A DNA stretch of 60,000 bases from Bolinopsis microptera (taxonomy: Eukaryota > Ctenophora > Tentaculata > Lobata > Bolinopsidae): assembly GCF_026151205.1 (NCBI RefSeq), contig NC_087073.1:19312837-19372836 (forward strand). Reading direction: 5' to 3'. Within the stretch, counting starts at the first letter, position 1. Every line of letters starts with the position of its first letter. The notes beneath the pieces are model-generated. The model did no database searches. It saw only the letters and a program-made list of their open reading frames with translations, and was not told the origin of the DNA. The translations under genes were made by a program, and so were the position numbers. Below, in pieces: positions 45,466 through 56,515 of the stretch.

Positions 45466-46961
45466 AGCAAGCTGTACCACACATAGTTGAGCCACTGACC
45501 CACATTGTCAATCTGAGCCTTAATACAGGTGTTGTACCAACCCTTTGTAAAAAAGCTAGAGTAACTCCCATCCATAAGGCAGGAATGAAAGATGATCCTA
45601 ATAATTACAGGCCAATATCCATCCTTCCACTTGTAGGAAAACTTATAGAATACTTTGTCGGCAAGCAACTCACTGATTACATGGAAGAGAACAAACTTTT
45701 CATCCGGCATCAATATGGCTTTCGGAAAAATCACTCCACAACTTATCTGATGTACGATCTGATGGACGAAATATATATGAGTAAATCTAAGTCTTATAAA
45801 CCAGGAATCATCTTTCTTGATCTTAAGAAGGCCTTTGACACAGTGAATCATGAAATATTGCTTCAAAAATTGGCATATTATGGAATTGGTGGCATTGCTT
45901 TAACCTGGTTTAAGAACTTCTTATCTTGTAGATATCAATGCACTAGGATCAATGGCAATCTAAGCTCATTTTTAGAAGTTCTGAGTGGTGTACCACAAGG
46001 AAGCATCATTGGGCCTATATTATTTAGTATCTTCATAAATGACATCATTTATGCCTGTAACCTATCTAAGCCCTTTCTATTTGCAGATGATGGTGCACTA
46101 TTCTTTGATCAAACCTGCAGAAGCACATTTATAAACATGAAAATAGAACTTATGACAATCTTTAAATGGCTCAGTGTTAATAAATTATCACTCAATGAAA
46201 AGAAGACTGAATTCCTATTGTTTGATTCTGTTGACCAACATGATGAAATAACCATTGATTGTAATGAGGTAACTTTCACAATCAAGGAGTGCAAAGAGAC
46301 AAAATATCTTGGCCTCATTCTAGATAGTAAATTAAACTTCAAAAGCCATGTAGATTATATTATTAGGAAGGTCATGAAGAGAATTGGTGCCATGTATAGA
46401 AGTAAAGCACTGCTACCCATTAAATATAGGAAAATGTTTGCCAATGCACTCATGTTGCCACAATTCGATTATTTAGACACGATCTATTGTAGAGCTGGCA
46501 AGACAAAACTTGCTGAACTTGACACTCTGTACAAAAAGGTAGCCAAAATAGCTCTCAACGTTCCAAAAACAGAGAGCAGCCTTAATGTTTATAGAGACAT
46601 GAAATGGTTACCACTCCATCTTAGACGACAACTCCATCTGTCAAATTATATGTTTAGAATCATCCATGACAATTGTCCTACAAACTTTATGAACAAATTT
46701 AGTTACATATCAGGAGGTAGTAGGAGCGGCGAAAGCTGCAACCTTTATGTCAATAGATCAACATCACATAAAAACTTTCAATACTTGGGGGCAAAATGTT
46801 GGAATAATGTTCCAACAGATCTACGAAATCTGCCCGATGTTAAAAGCTTTAGTGATTCGTATAAGAAACAGCTACTATCATCTATAACAACAGACCCTAA
46901 TTATACCGTCGACAATTCATATGACAAATTTTACACTGCAATCATAGTCGCCGATAACTAA
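45466..46961 (+). CDS. Element B ORF2, 3' part: reverse transcriptase
   Basis: Continues the RT from KQAVPHIVEPLTHI: ARVTPIHKAG, NNYRPISILP, QYGFRKNHSTTY, FLDLKKAFDTVNH, SGVPQGSIIGP, the catalytic FADD (about residue 700 of the full ORF2), LSLNEKKTEFLLF and KYLGLIL. The thumb and C-terminal region end at the TAA at 46961. No stop or frameshift interrupts it. The 45432-45465 bases in front belong to the right end of element C plus the duplicated TTA. Confidence 0.9.
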
Positions 46962-47865
46962 GTAACTTCTAATTCTTTTAAATCTGAGGCATATATAATT
47001 GATGTATCGAAAAGATATTCCCTTTTTTACCACCTTACCATTCTGATTGATTTTGCACATGACTGACATGTTTTAACTGGAGAAGGGGTTCCCACAGTGG
47101 TAGTTTTATAAACCACTTTTAATTTATTGACCTATTATACTTAGTGGTAGTTTTATAGACCACATTTAATTTATTAACTTATCATACTTAGTATTTTTTT
47201 TGGTGACTGTATCACCCAGTTTTAACATTTGATAATTGTACAGTTTATTGACGACACATTGACTGAATGTTATTTTATATTCTAATTTATATTCTAGATA
47301 TTTTATTTATTTTACAACAGACGACAACTTCCTGTTTTTTCTTCTATATTAGTTACTCATATCTCTTGTACAGACTTTTTACAAGGACATTGACAAATGA
47401 TACTCACATTAGGCATTCATTATTGCATCTAAATTATTTCACTTGCATTAGGCTTAGAAATTTATTCTCTGGTCAACAGATTTCAAATGTTTAATTAATT
47501 TGTAGTATGACAGTAAGGTATATAAGAAGTTATTTAATTTTGCTTGGGCTATTATATTGACTAGGTATTGAGGTTTAATGATGATATGGAATTTGAATTC
47601 TATATAAATTTACACTATGTGGTTGGGGCATTTTGCATAGTAAATATGGTTACTACTCATATATATCATATTATTTGATTGGTATTCGATTTCTGATTAT
47701 TTCTCTAGGAATATGATTATTATATCTCAATTTGGCTTTAGGTAGGGTGCCCCGCTAAAAGAACTGGATTCTTCCAGGAAGCATCCCGTGCACAGAGCTT
47801 GGTCTACATATATATTAAATTATTAACCATTCATTCTGTATGTGCACGAAAATTTATTTCAATCA
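46962..47865 (+). other. 3' UTR of element B
   Basis: AT-rich. Two 47-bp tandem units start at 47096 and 47143 (AGTGGTAGTTTTATA). It ends just before the AT at 47866-47867, where element A resumes. Confidence 0.7.
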
Positions 47866-49700
47866 ATGATGTGGAACACTATCAAATGCTTTACAAAAAT
47901 CTAAGTAAAACACATCTACGGGTGCACCATCTTCTAATAGTTCGATGATACATTCTACACTCTCTAATAGATTAGATAAACAAGATTTACCTTCTACAAA
48001 TCCATGCTGGTTTGGATTTATCTTCTTACTAACAAAACTCATAATATGCCTCCTTACTAATTTTTCATATAATTTACACAAAATGCATGTAAGTGACACT
48101 GGCCTGTAATTTAGGGCATCTTTCCGACTACCCTTTTTATAAAGAGATGTAACATTTGCTGTCTTCCACTGTTCTGGAATTTTTCCACTTGAAGCACATG
48201 TTTGAAATAATTTAGTCACAGCAGAAACAAAACTTGAATTATGTTCAAGTTCTTTTAATAATTTAGGATGAATGCCATCTGGCCCTTTACTTTTACTAAT
48301 ATTAATGCTTTTCAGTTCTCTGCCAACATCATCCATTGTTATCTCAATATTTTCAATGTGTAACTCATCTGCAATAAAATAACATTCTCTGTTCAAAGGT
48401 CCATCTGGTTCTTTGACAAAAACTGAAGCAAAAGCATCAGCCAATACTTCGGCAGTTTAAAAATTACTTTTGGTCAAAGATCCGTCAGGTTTTTCCAGGG
48501 ATGATACACAACTTTTTAACACTCTTTTCCCTCTTAAATATGCATAAAATGGCTTTGTATTATATTTCATACACTGTGTAATTTTTCTTTCATAATTAAC
48601 TTTACACTTAAATGACTTACTATCAAACTGTCCTTGTTGGTTCAGTGCAACATTAAGATTTTCAGAAGAAGGATTATTATCAAAAATATACCAACATTTA
48701 TCTGTCTTTTTCCTGCATCTTTTTAAGGATGAATTTGCCCAAGGCTCACATTTAAAGTTCTTTTCCGTCGGAACTATATCAGATACTAAGTTAAGCTTTG
48801 AGTGTAACTCACTCCACATATCTTCAGAAGTTAAAGTACCCTCACTAAAAGACCAGTCAATTTCAGCTGATCTGTGTAACAATTCTTTGCCAGAGACTTT
48901 TCCCCATAACTTTCTAGGCTCCTTTGCAGCCTCATCATCTTGCTTACTGTTACTAAGACTTAGATTTAATTCTACATTAAAACAAACATGATCGCTCTTC
49001 CCCAAGGGGGAGACAATCATTACTTCATTGACAATAGCTTTGTTTGTAGAGAGAACCTGATCTAGTGTACTCTCTTGAAGTTTACCGCTGACAACTCTAC
49101 GTCTGGTAACTTCATCTGTGATATACCAAACCAAGCCATTGTCTTGTACACATTCCATAAAATTCTTTTCTATAATTAAACCCTTATTACTTGTTCCTAA
49201 AGGAGCATTAACAGTTCCACTAAGCCAAGATACATTTGGTAAATTTAAATCTCCAACTAGGATTGATTCAACATTAAAAACAGCTAGTTTTGCAATCATT
49301 TTGGTCATCGCATTGTTCTGCGCTTTAGAAAGAGACATTGATCTATAAATACATGCAATATTTACCCTACCAATGTTGCTATCGAATTCAACAGCAATCG
49401 AATCAGTGACCCTAAACCAATCTATGACAACTGGGTTCAAAGAGTCTTTAATATAAATAATACAGCCTCCACCACTACTAACAGAACTTTCTCCTACTTC
49501 TTCATTAACTGTAAAATCTCTATCTTTTCTAAATATTTTGAAACCAGGTATGCTAATTTCAGCATCAATAATTTCATTGTTAAAATGAGTTTCATTTATG
49601 CAAACAATGTCAGACTGGTACAGCGAAACAGCATTTCTCAATTCACAAAACTTATTACATAAACTATTACTGTTACTATAAAACAATTTAAGGTTTAGGC
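47866..49700 (-). pseudogene. Element A ORF2, 5' part: endonuclease and RT fingers/palm
   Basis: The endonuclease has VCINETHFNNE, GGGCIIYIKD, ACIYRSMS, LVGDLNLPNVSW, STLDQVLSTN and GKSDHVCF. The linker (KPFYAYLRGKR) leads to RT: SKGPDGIHPKLLKEL, ALNYRPVSLTC, NQHGFVEGKSC and FYLDFCKAFDSVPHH, where element B cuts in at 47866. One in-frame TAA (48457-48459) interrupts the frame between linker and RT. The upstream frame is open through the ORF1 stop, so ORF2 may overlap ORF1. Confidence 0.87.
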
Positions 49701-49703
49701 ATT

Positions 49704-50858
49704 CTATAGCTTTGCTTTCTCTGCAAGTCGCTTTCTCCGTTCCTGTCTCACAAAAAATTGGACGTCTCTGTCAGCTCTGTTCAGATCCTGATTGATCCAA
49801 TAAACTTCTTTCTTCGTTTTCTCAGAATCCACTTCTATCTTCCAACCTTTCCCATAGTTACTCCAATACAATGCAGCCTCTTTTGATTTTAGTTTTACAA
49901 TCAGCGGTCTAGGTTGATGTTCTCTGCTTTCACCAGATTCAGTTAATTTACCTGCCCGAAAACAGGACACAATCACGTCTTCTTCCATGCCACAAATTTC
50001 ATGTAAAAACTTGAGATCATTGCTTTGAGATCTGTTCTCTTTGATAGCCGTTTCGGGAACGTGTCTAATGATCACATTGCATTCTCTTTTGATCCGTTGG
50101 ATCTTGTCAGCATCAATCTGTTGGACTGTTGCCTTCACTAATTGAGTTGGTGGCTTGTCACTAATAGTTGCCTGGAGGTCAACCTTCGCTGCATCAACGT
50201 AGCTCTTCACTTTTGAAGATGATTCATTGACTATATCTTTTTTGACAGCAGCCATTGCGGTTGGTAACGCGTTCTGCAGACTGTTTTTAACAGCATTGGT
50301 AATCGTTTCATTAATGGTTTCACTCAACTTGATCAGCATTGTTGTCGCATTGACAATGCAGTGTGGACACTTATATTGTTTGATCAAAAGCACCTGGGGC
50401 TAGGTGGCCTAGTGGTTAGAGCATCCGCCTTCTGCGCAGAAGGTTCAGGGTTCGAATCCCAGTGTCACCTAGTCTAGGGAGTAGCTAAGGATCCATTGGA
50501 TCTATGCAACCTCCTCGGTCGACTCAGCCGAATGATAGGAAACTTAATTGAGGGTTAAATGAGGAGGAGTACCTGTTAAAAGTTCAAGAAACTTCCTAGG
50601 ATACCCCTTCAGTGCATACTGTAAACATAGTACTGTTACCTGAACCTCGTCAAGTCCTGTCAGTCCAACACAATCAAGATGACACCATTTGATGCAGCAA
50701 TCACATCTAATCCATAGAGAATCTTCAATGTGTTCCTTGCAGAAACAATCTTCTTCAGGTTTAGTAATTTCTTCTTCAGCTTGTTCATTCGTCTCTACAT
50801 GTTCTCTACTGGCTGGGGCACTATCAATGTGCCCCGTTTGCCCGTCATCGTTTTCCAT
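49704..50858 (-). pseudogene. Element A ORF1 with PHD finger, split by a SINE
   Basis: From ATG 50856-50858: acidic start, then a PHD-type zinc finger, CFCKEHIEDSLWIRCDCCIK..., WCHLDC. Its last Cys pair (YKCPHC) lies beyond the SINE insertion (50397-50637). Discounting the insert and one duplicated ACCTG leaves 909 nt = 302 aa in frame. A helical region (SETINETITNAVKNSLQNAL) and an RRM-like domain (RECNVIIRHVPETA... VSCFRAGK... RPLIVKLKS) follow. PHD-containing ORF1 is known in CR1-group LINEs. ORF1 would bind the element RNA. Confidence 0.85.
50397..50637 (+). repeat. tRNA-derived SINE inside element A ORF1
   Basis: The A box (TGGCCTAGTGG) and B box (GGTTCGAATCC) lie in a tRNA-like head. 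The body shares GGATCC, TCTATGCA, CGGTC, CAGCC and GAGGGTTAAATGAGGAG with the minus-strand SINE at 16330-16567. ACCTG is duplicated at 50392-50396 and 50638-50642. The anticodon arm is a 6-base-loop palindrome, so it is not a functional tRNA gene. Confidence 0.85.
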
Positions 50859-52053
50859 CCCTGAACTCAATAAATGTAATAGATTTGTAGTGTTGTAATT
50901 AGTTTAACCAGTAGGTTGGAGAGTTTTCACTCGTCTGAATCCCCTGATAGATGTTATGCACGTGCTCAGCAAATCAAATTGCAGTCTGCATCTGATGTAG
51001 GACATCACATAGCGGGAGTAGTTGGCGGTCGTTTCACCACTGAATGTTATAGTCATGAAAAGTTGACGTGATGTATGTTCAATGATAAACACAGTCACAT
51101 GGAGATCACATTACGTGGAGTGTTTGGTAAGATATGTTCCATACCGGTGGCACGGTGGACAGGTCCCTGACACCATATTACAGATACTATGATCTAAATG
51201 TACCACCAGACCTAACGTTATGCCACTGATTCAATGACATAATTAGTAATTACCTGGAGACCTCAGACTGAAATGTATAAAACATCGTTCAGTGACGACG
51301 TGAAAGTATTTTATTGCTTGAAAGGGGCATATCTTAATATTAAACTTGTTACTATACTGTACCATCATGTACTGTTATGAATTACAAACTGCAAATATTT
51401 CTAGACTAGTTGGGAAAATAAAGATAGCGCTCGATTCTGGAAGAACTGTGTGACGCTATGCATAATATTATGCACCAATGGGCCGCGCCGCGCATCAAAT
51501 AGTGCTTATCGCTTCCATCAGTAATCAACAAATTAAATAATTAAATCGATAACTAGCCAACGAGCTAAAAAAGATCAAAATCTACAATCGAAGAAAAAAT
51601 AAAATCATTGTGCGATCAATACATTTTGCTGCGTGGCTCAAAATTTGGTCACTGCTATATAATATGTAATAATGTAAAAATGATTAAAATTTTGCTTAGT
51701 TGCGTAAATGGTAAACAGTAAACTAGTTAACATTCTTTACGTTAAATATGCGTATACAGTTTGGATTTAAACATTTTATTATAACATGAGTAGTAGAGAT
51801 ACTATTTTATTTTATTTTGTGACTTTCGTTGACAGCATATATAAAAGCTTACTGGGCGGTGCTCAGCCTGTCTGCTGTCATTCCGCCGAATCTCTATTAT
51901 AGTATAATATATATATTACTAGAACTTAACTATACTATTATATGTTTATGAACATAATAGTATAGCCTGGGGTCCCCAAGTAAGTAAAACAAAATTTAAA
52001 TTTTATTGCCATTACAATGAATAATAATATCATAATAAATATAAGTAGACATC
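50859..52053. other. Repeat-rich sequence upstream of element A
   Basis: Includes the probable 5' UTR of element A. Two motifs here recur further right: GGGCCGCGCCGCGCATCAAATA (51481) against 53884, and GCTCAGCCTGTC...ATTCCGCC (51869) against 53388. No coding gene seen. Confidence 0.5.
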
Positions 52054-52480
52054 TATGGAAACGCATGTGTGTCAAAAAAATAATGATACACATGCGCTTC
52101 CTAGGTAGCGTATGTGTGTCAAAATTTTTTTTGATACACATGCGCTAGCAGGTTTATCATGTATTTCATTAGGTGGCCCATGTGTGTCATTTTTGTAAAA
52201 TTGCTGTAAAATCTCTATTTAATATTCTAATCGCTATCTTTATCTATTTATATATGTATTTTATCCTTATCTCTATTTTATCTTTAAACTCCTCTCCGCT
52301 CGCCTCCCGTGTGAAACGAGCGCGCCTGCACGCTGCAGTGGCGCGAAAGCACATGGTTAGGTTAAAGCGCGTGTACTGTTGCTGCACAGGCTATAATGTC
52401 AACAAATTTTTTGACACACATACGCTACCTAGGAAGCGCATGTGTATCATTATTTTTTTTGACACACATGCGCTTCCATA
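52054..52480. mobile_element. Foldback MITE with about 78-bp inverted ends
   Basis: Left arm 52054-52131 and right arm 52403-52480 are near-perfect inverted copies. Each contains two head-to-head GCGCATGTGTGTCAAA motifs. The inner 270 bp has a GC-rich patch (about 52300-52380). No ORF of note and no clear target duplication. Confidence 0.8.
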
Positions 52481-53950
52481 ATACGTACACATCAGCTCAT
52501 AATACTAAATAACAATAATAAATAAATTAAAAGCATGAAGAGGTCCAAAACCAGTTCAAGCATGCGACACCAGGATGAATACATTAACATCGGAAGCTGC
52601 AAGCTTATTAACGTTTGATTCCACGTTGATCCGTTATTATGAAGTCACCTTCAGGCGGTGTCGACGGATCATGCGAAAAGGGTTTTTGACAGGCTGTGCC
52701 CTTACCATAATTAAACTGAACCATTGCCTGCAGGTACGATGTAAACATGAGTGGTGGATAAGAGAGCCGCGCAAGCGCTCGCGCGCGCATTTGTGTTGCT
52801 CTGACAAATAGCGCTTAAATAATTTAGCTACCAAGACGTAAATTGCGCGTTACGTAAAGTATCATTTTTCCTTTCGGATAAAGCGAACGGTACACCCGCG
52901 TGTAACCTTCTTCAATGGGTTGTGTGCGTGTTTAGTGGAGTGAGTGTATAATGTAATGATTGAATGAATCTTTTTATTTTGTGGTGTATATATATGATGT
53001 GAGTGACAGGTGTAAAATTTCACATAGCCATGTGTCTACGCGTACTGCGTGACGCGCTTGTTTCACAAGTAGATTTTGCCGCCTTCGGCGGTCGCGCGCT
53101 ACTGCAAGCGAGAGGGCTCTGGTTAGAGCAAGTGTAAAATGTAAAAGATATAAATATAAATGGGGGTCTTTTCATAGGAAAGTGTTGAAGTTTAAGTCCT
53201 GCCAGTTATAATATTGTTAGGTTGGTGTTGAGCCTTCATGATAGAATACTTCAATTGGGATTTAATTGAGCCTAGTGAACCTATTTTGATCCCAATTTAA
53301 CAAAAAAAATTTGTATTTGTTATATTACTTTAAACTAGGGCTGGTGCATGGTCAATGGTGGGCTTAATTATTGTTATGTTCCGCGCTCAGCCTGTCATTC
53401 CGCCAAATCTTTTATATAATAGCTTGGTGCTTGGGGTTCCCAGCTAAAAATATCTGATTGATATAATATAATCATTTATTAAACTATAATTCAAATGATC
53501 TTGATAAACGTTTAAGTATTTTTGATTATCTTTTGTAAGTGCATACAAAGCTGCACAGTTGATTTATAAAATGTATTTACATGTTACAATTTTGCTTTGC
53601 ACGCCATTTTTGATTAATCCTCTGCACTGCGCGGCTTTCTCCCCCACTTTTTTCACATTAACGAAAAGATCGAATATTAAGTAATTTAACAATTAAAGCT
53701 GCTGCAGAATGACATGATAACGGCACGCTACTTCAAAAAAGGCCGAAAATATAAAAAATATTAGAATTATAATATGTAGCAACATTTGTTTAATATAATG
53801 GCCGCACAGATGCTAAAAATTTAACTTTTAAATCAATTAGTTGTAATCCATTGACGTTGGACTTGTAGCGCAATGAATTATTGGGCCACGCCGTGCATCA
53901 AATAATATTTTTCGCAACCACTTCGTTAATACTTGTTGTTTCAAATATTA
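52481..53950. other. Intergenic repeat-rich DNA
   Basis: Short open frames on both strands at 52575-52834 lack recognisable motifs. The stretch 53387-53450 is a diverged copy of 51868-51975. Confidence 0.4.
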
Positions 53951-54353
53951 GACGGTCGACGAGTCCAACTCAGCGCGCGTCTTGGCAGGTTATATGATGA
54001 AATTCTTTTAAAAAATAAGTGGCTACAATGAGCATCTTTAAAAAATTAAAGATATAAAGAATTACTACCCTTCAAAATACTATTAAAAATGTTCGTGTAT
54101 CAAAATATTTGACTTTACCAGTCTCTTGACGTTTCAAAATGAAACTAAGGTGAAAATGCAGTTACAACAGGACACTGGTTCTTTATGATTACTGAAAGAA
54201 ATTATTTCAAAATGTTATAGTTCTAAACACTTCATAAATGCTTTTCTGTGAACTAAAGAGATCATATCGAAAAACTATTCCCCTGATATTACGACAATAT
54301 TTGTAGGTTTACAACCTACCAGGACGCGCGCCGAGTTGGACTCGTCGACGGTC
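53951..54353. mobile_element. MITE with 41-bp inverted termini
   Basis: Left end 53951-53991 (GACGGTCGACGAGTCCAACT...) and right end 54313-54353 match at about 36 of 41 positions when inverted. They share GAGTTGGACTCGTCGAC. The interior is AT-rich without an intact transposase. Confidence 0.8.
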
Positions 54354-54703
54354 CTGGACGGTCCAATATATGGAACAGATATTTTACGAGTATCACCCGT
54401 TAAGACAATATCTGAATTAAAGATGTTTCTTGTCGAGTAAACATAGTCGAATATCATTTTACTACACCTCAACATGTTTGTTCGTTCATACTTGTACTAT
54501 AAGTAACATAATTAGCAAAATATTTAATGCTATAATAAATCTCGTAAATTCTAAGAATAAGAAAACTTCATCTTTTTGACAGATTAATCTTACGCTTAAG
54601 ATTTAGTCCCTGGCTTTCCACAATTTCAACACAGACACTTATAAAAATAAAGTATGATGGAGGCCTGCTCAGCTGCTAAGTCGACAATGGACTTTCCACT
54701 ATT

Positions 54704-55090
54704 TCACAGAGTGATGATGCGTTCAGCTTGACACTGTAGATTCCTATCTACTAGCTGACAGCTTAAAAGTAGGTGCAGAGCTGTTTGCTCATCCAGGCCA
54801 CAAATACATAGCGGAGAATCCACTGCCTTATCAACTCTGAAGAGAAACGAGTTCAAAAGATTGTTCTTGTACAAAAGACTCATTATCAACACTTCCACCT
54901 GGCGGCTTACTCCAAAGGGGATTGGAAGACAGCTGCACGAGACTCTTGGAATATCAGACCATCCTTCCATAAGTAGTAGGTTTTGTAGACTTTCTTGCCA
55001 AAGCAACTCTGAGGATTGCTGTATTATTCCCTTGGTGTACTTGTAAGTCTTTGGGGATAGTAGCAGGTAGGTTATAAACCTATAACCACT
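54704..55090 (-). pseudogene. LINE C-terminal fragment with zinc-knuckle-like motif
   Basis: The frame ends PLCICGLDEQTALHLLLSCQL. C-x-C-G-x(2)-E-x-T-x(2)-H-x-L-L-x-C is the conserved cysteine-histidine end of many LINE polyproteins. RT and endonuclease are absent. Confidence 0.6.
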
Positions 55091-55267
55091 TCGTTAAATT
55101 GATGCAATGCACTACCGGTGACTAGGCCGGGCACCAAGCTTCAAAGGATTAACATTGTCAATCAACTCTCTCTCTCTCTCTGTTCTGGTCAACAGTTTCT
55201 GGCCTCCTACTTAAAGAGGGAGGTCTTATCACCGTGCCCATAGAATGCAACTCCTGCTAGCTACATG

Positions 55268-55494
55268 CAGTGGTGTAACGTTGCCTGTTAGCGCCCCCCG
55301 CCGAAAAGGCGCCCCCTCCCCTTTTGGTACCCCTCCCTAAAATTGAACAAATTAGGTGATTTTAGAGGATACGCCGGTAAAATCTCTAAAAGTTAAGTTT
55401 TCGAAATTGTCCCACATTCAAACGACGATTTGGCGCCCCCTAAGACGGCGCCCCCTGCACAGCGGGGTCAGCGGGGCCCTTCGTTACGCCACTG
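55268..55494. mobile_element. hAT MITE, 227 bp, perfect 8-bp target duplication
   Basis: The left terminus CAGTGGTGTAACG and right terminus CGTTACGCCACTG are inverted repeats of a classic hAT form. GCTACATG flanks it at 55260-55267 and 55495-55502. Internal GGCGCCCCC motifs occur in both orientations. Confidence 0.94.
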
Positions 55495-55767
55495 GCTACA
55501 TGCCAGGACTCCCAAAGTATATACGAATTACGAAATCATAAAATAATAAATATCAATGCAACAGACCTCTGGAGTCTTGAAGCTGTCACTACCTGTCTCA
55601 GAGCAAACCCACTTCCAATGTAGTAATTCAGTGGGCAGACAAAGGACTTCCGAGCAAGGCCATCTCCTGGAATTGGTGCTTCTATTAGGTTTTTTCCTGG
55701 AATTATGTTATTTCCTGATGTGATTTCCTGGAATTTAGGTTATTTCCTGATGTTAAATCCTAGAAGG

Positions 55768-55990
55768 TTACACAAAGAGATCTTCCTTTTCTAATCTTTT
55801 TGACTGTTCCACAAATTTTATGATGTGGTTGATTTTGCTGTTGATAATTTCCTCCATTGTGAGAAGAGGTCTACCAAATATCCTCATTCTGATAGTCATC
55901 AGCTGTACACATTCACAGAGGAAGTGCTGTGAAGTTTCTGCTTCTCCTTGGCAGTGTTCGTCAATCAACTCATCAACCATCAACCATGTT
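55768..55990 (-). pseudogene. LINE C-terminal fragment
   Basis: Reads EHCQGEAETSQHFLCECVQL...FGRPLLTMEEI...KRLEKEDLFV then stop (55768). The E-T-S-x-H-F-L-C-E-C motif and 'FG.P.LT..EI' tail are typical of the extreme C terminus of LINE ORF2 proteins. Upstream domains are missing. Confidence 0.65.
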
Positions 55991-56515
55991 ATTTCAAATA
56001 GTCACCATACGTTGCAGTTTTGTGAAATTTAGAAAGAAAATGTTAAGTTTAAATTATTGAAACTATGATTATGAGTTATGAGTTGAGTAAAAACAGTATT
56101 GAGGAATCGTTATACATGATTTGATAATACAATAAAACTTTGTATGCCGAGTTCTCTAGTAAGAGGAAAAGTGAACGGTACAGAAAATTACTCACAATCT
56201 TATTCGATCAACACTAGTATCTGTAGCCCCTTAAATAAATAACCTGTCAAGTGGGCATTATATTATATAAACACGTGCTGTGACAAATAAAATAGTGATG
56301 TAATAACCTTTTCTGGTCACATATTTTGCTCATTAACATAAAATTATATACATCATCAAAATTAATGTAGTGACATGTTTAACACTTAATATCCATACAA
56401 ACAGAACAAGAAATATTGTAAGACATATAAAACAGAACATTCATCATTTTTGAAAGATAATTGAATTGTGTACAATAAGATTGTTTAATATTAATTAATA
56501 TCCATTATCCATTTA

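Larger units (their letters stand above)
26458..47865 (+). mobile_element. Element B: full-length LINE with AlkB-SGNH ORF1, split by element C
   Basis: About 6.0 kb once element C is discounted: 5' UTR of about 300 bp, ORF1 (26759-28411), a 155-bp spacer, ORF2 (28567-30046 continuing at 45466-46961) and a 3' UTR of about 900 bp. Both ORFs are free of stops. Its borders are set by the frame of element A: A reads ...FDSVPHH up to 47866 and resumes RLLTKM at 26457. Only AT could be duplicated at the target, as is common for CR1-group LINEs. The 3' UTR has two 47-bp tandem units from 47096. Confidence 0.85.

Noticed and set aside
50401-50470. Functional tRNA gene
   Set aside because: A and B boxes are good, but the anticodon arm has a 6-base loop and the sequence continues into a SINE body with a target duplication.
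52575-52834. Gene with RARALARL-type peptide
   Set aside because: Overlapping frames on both strands from one GC-rich patch; no conserved motif.
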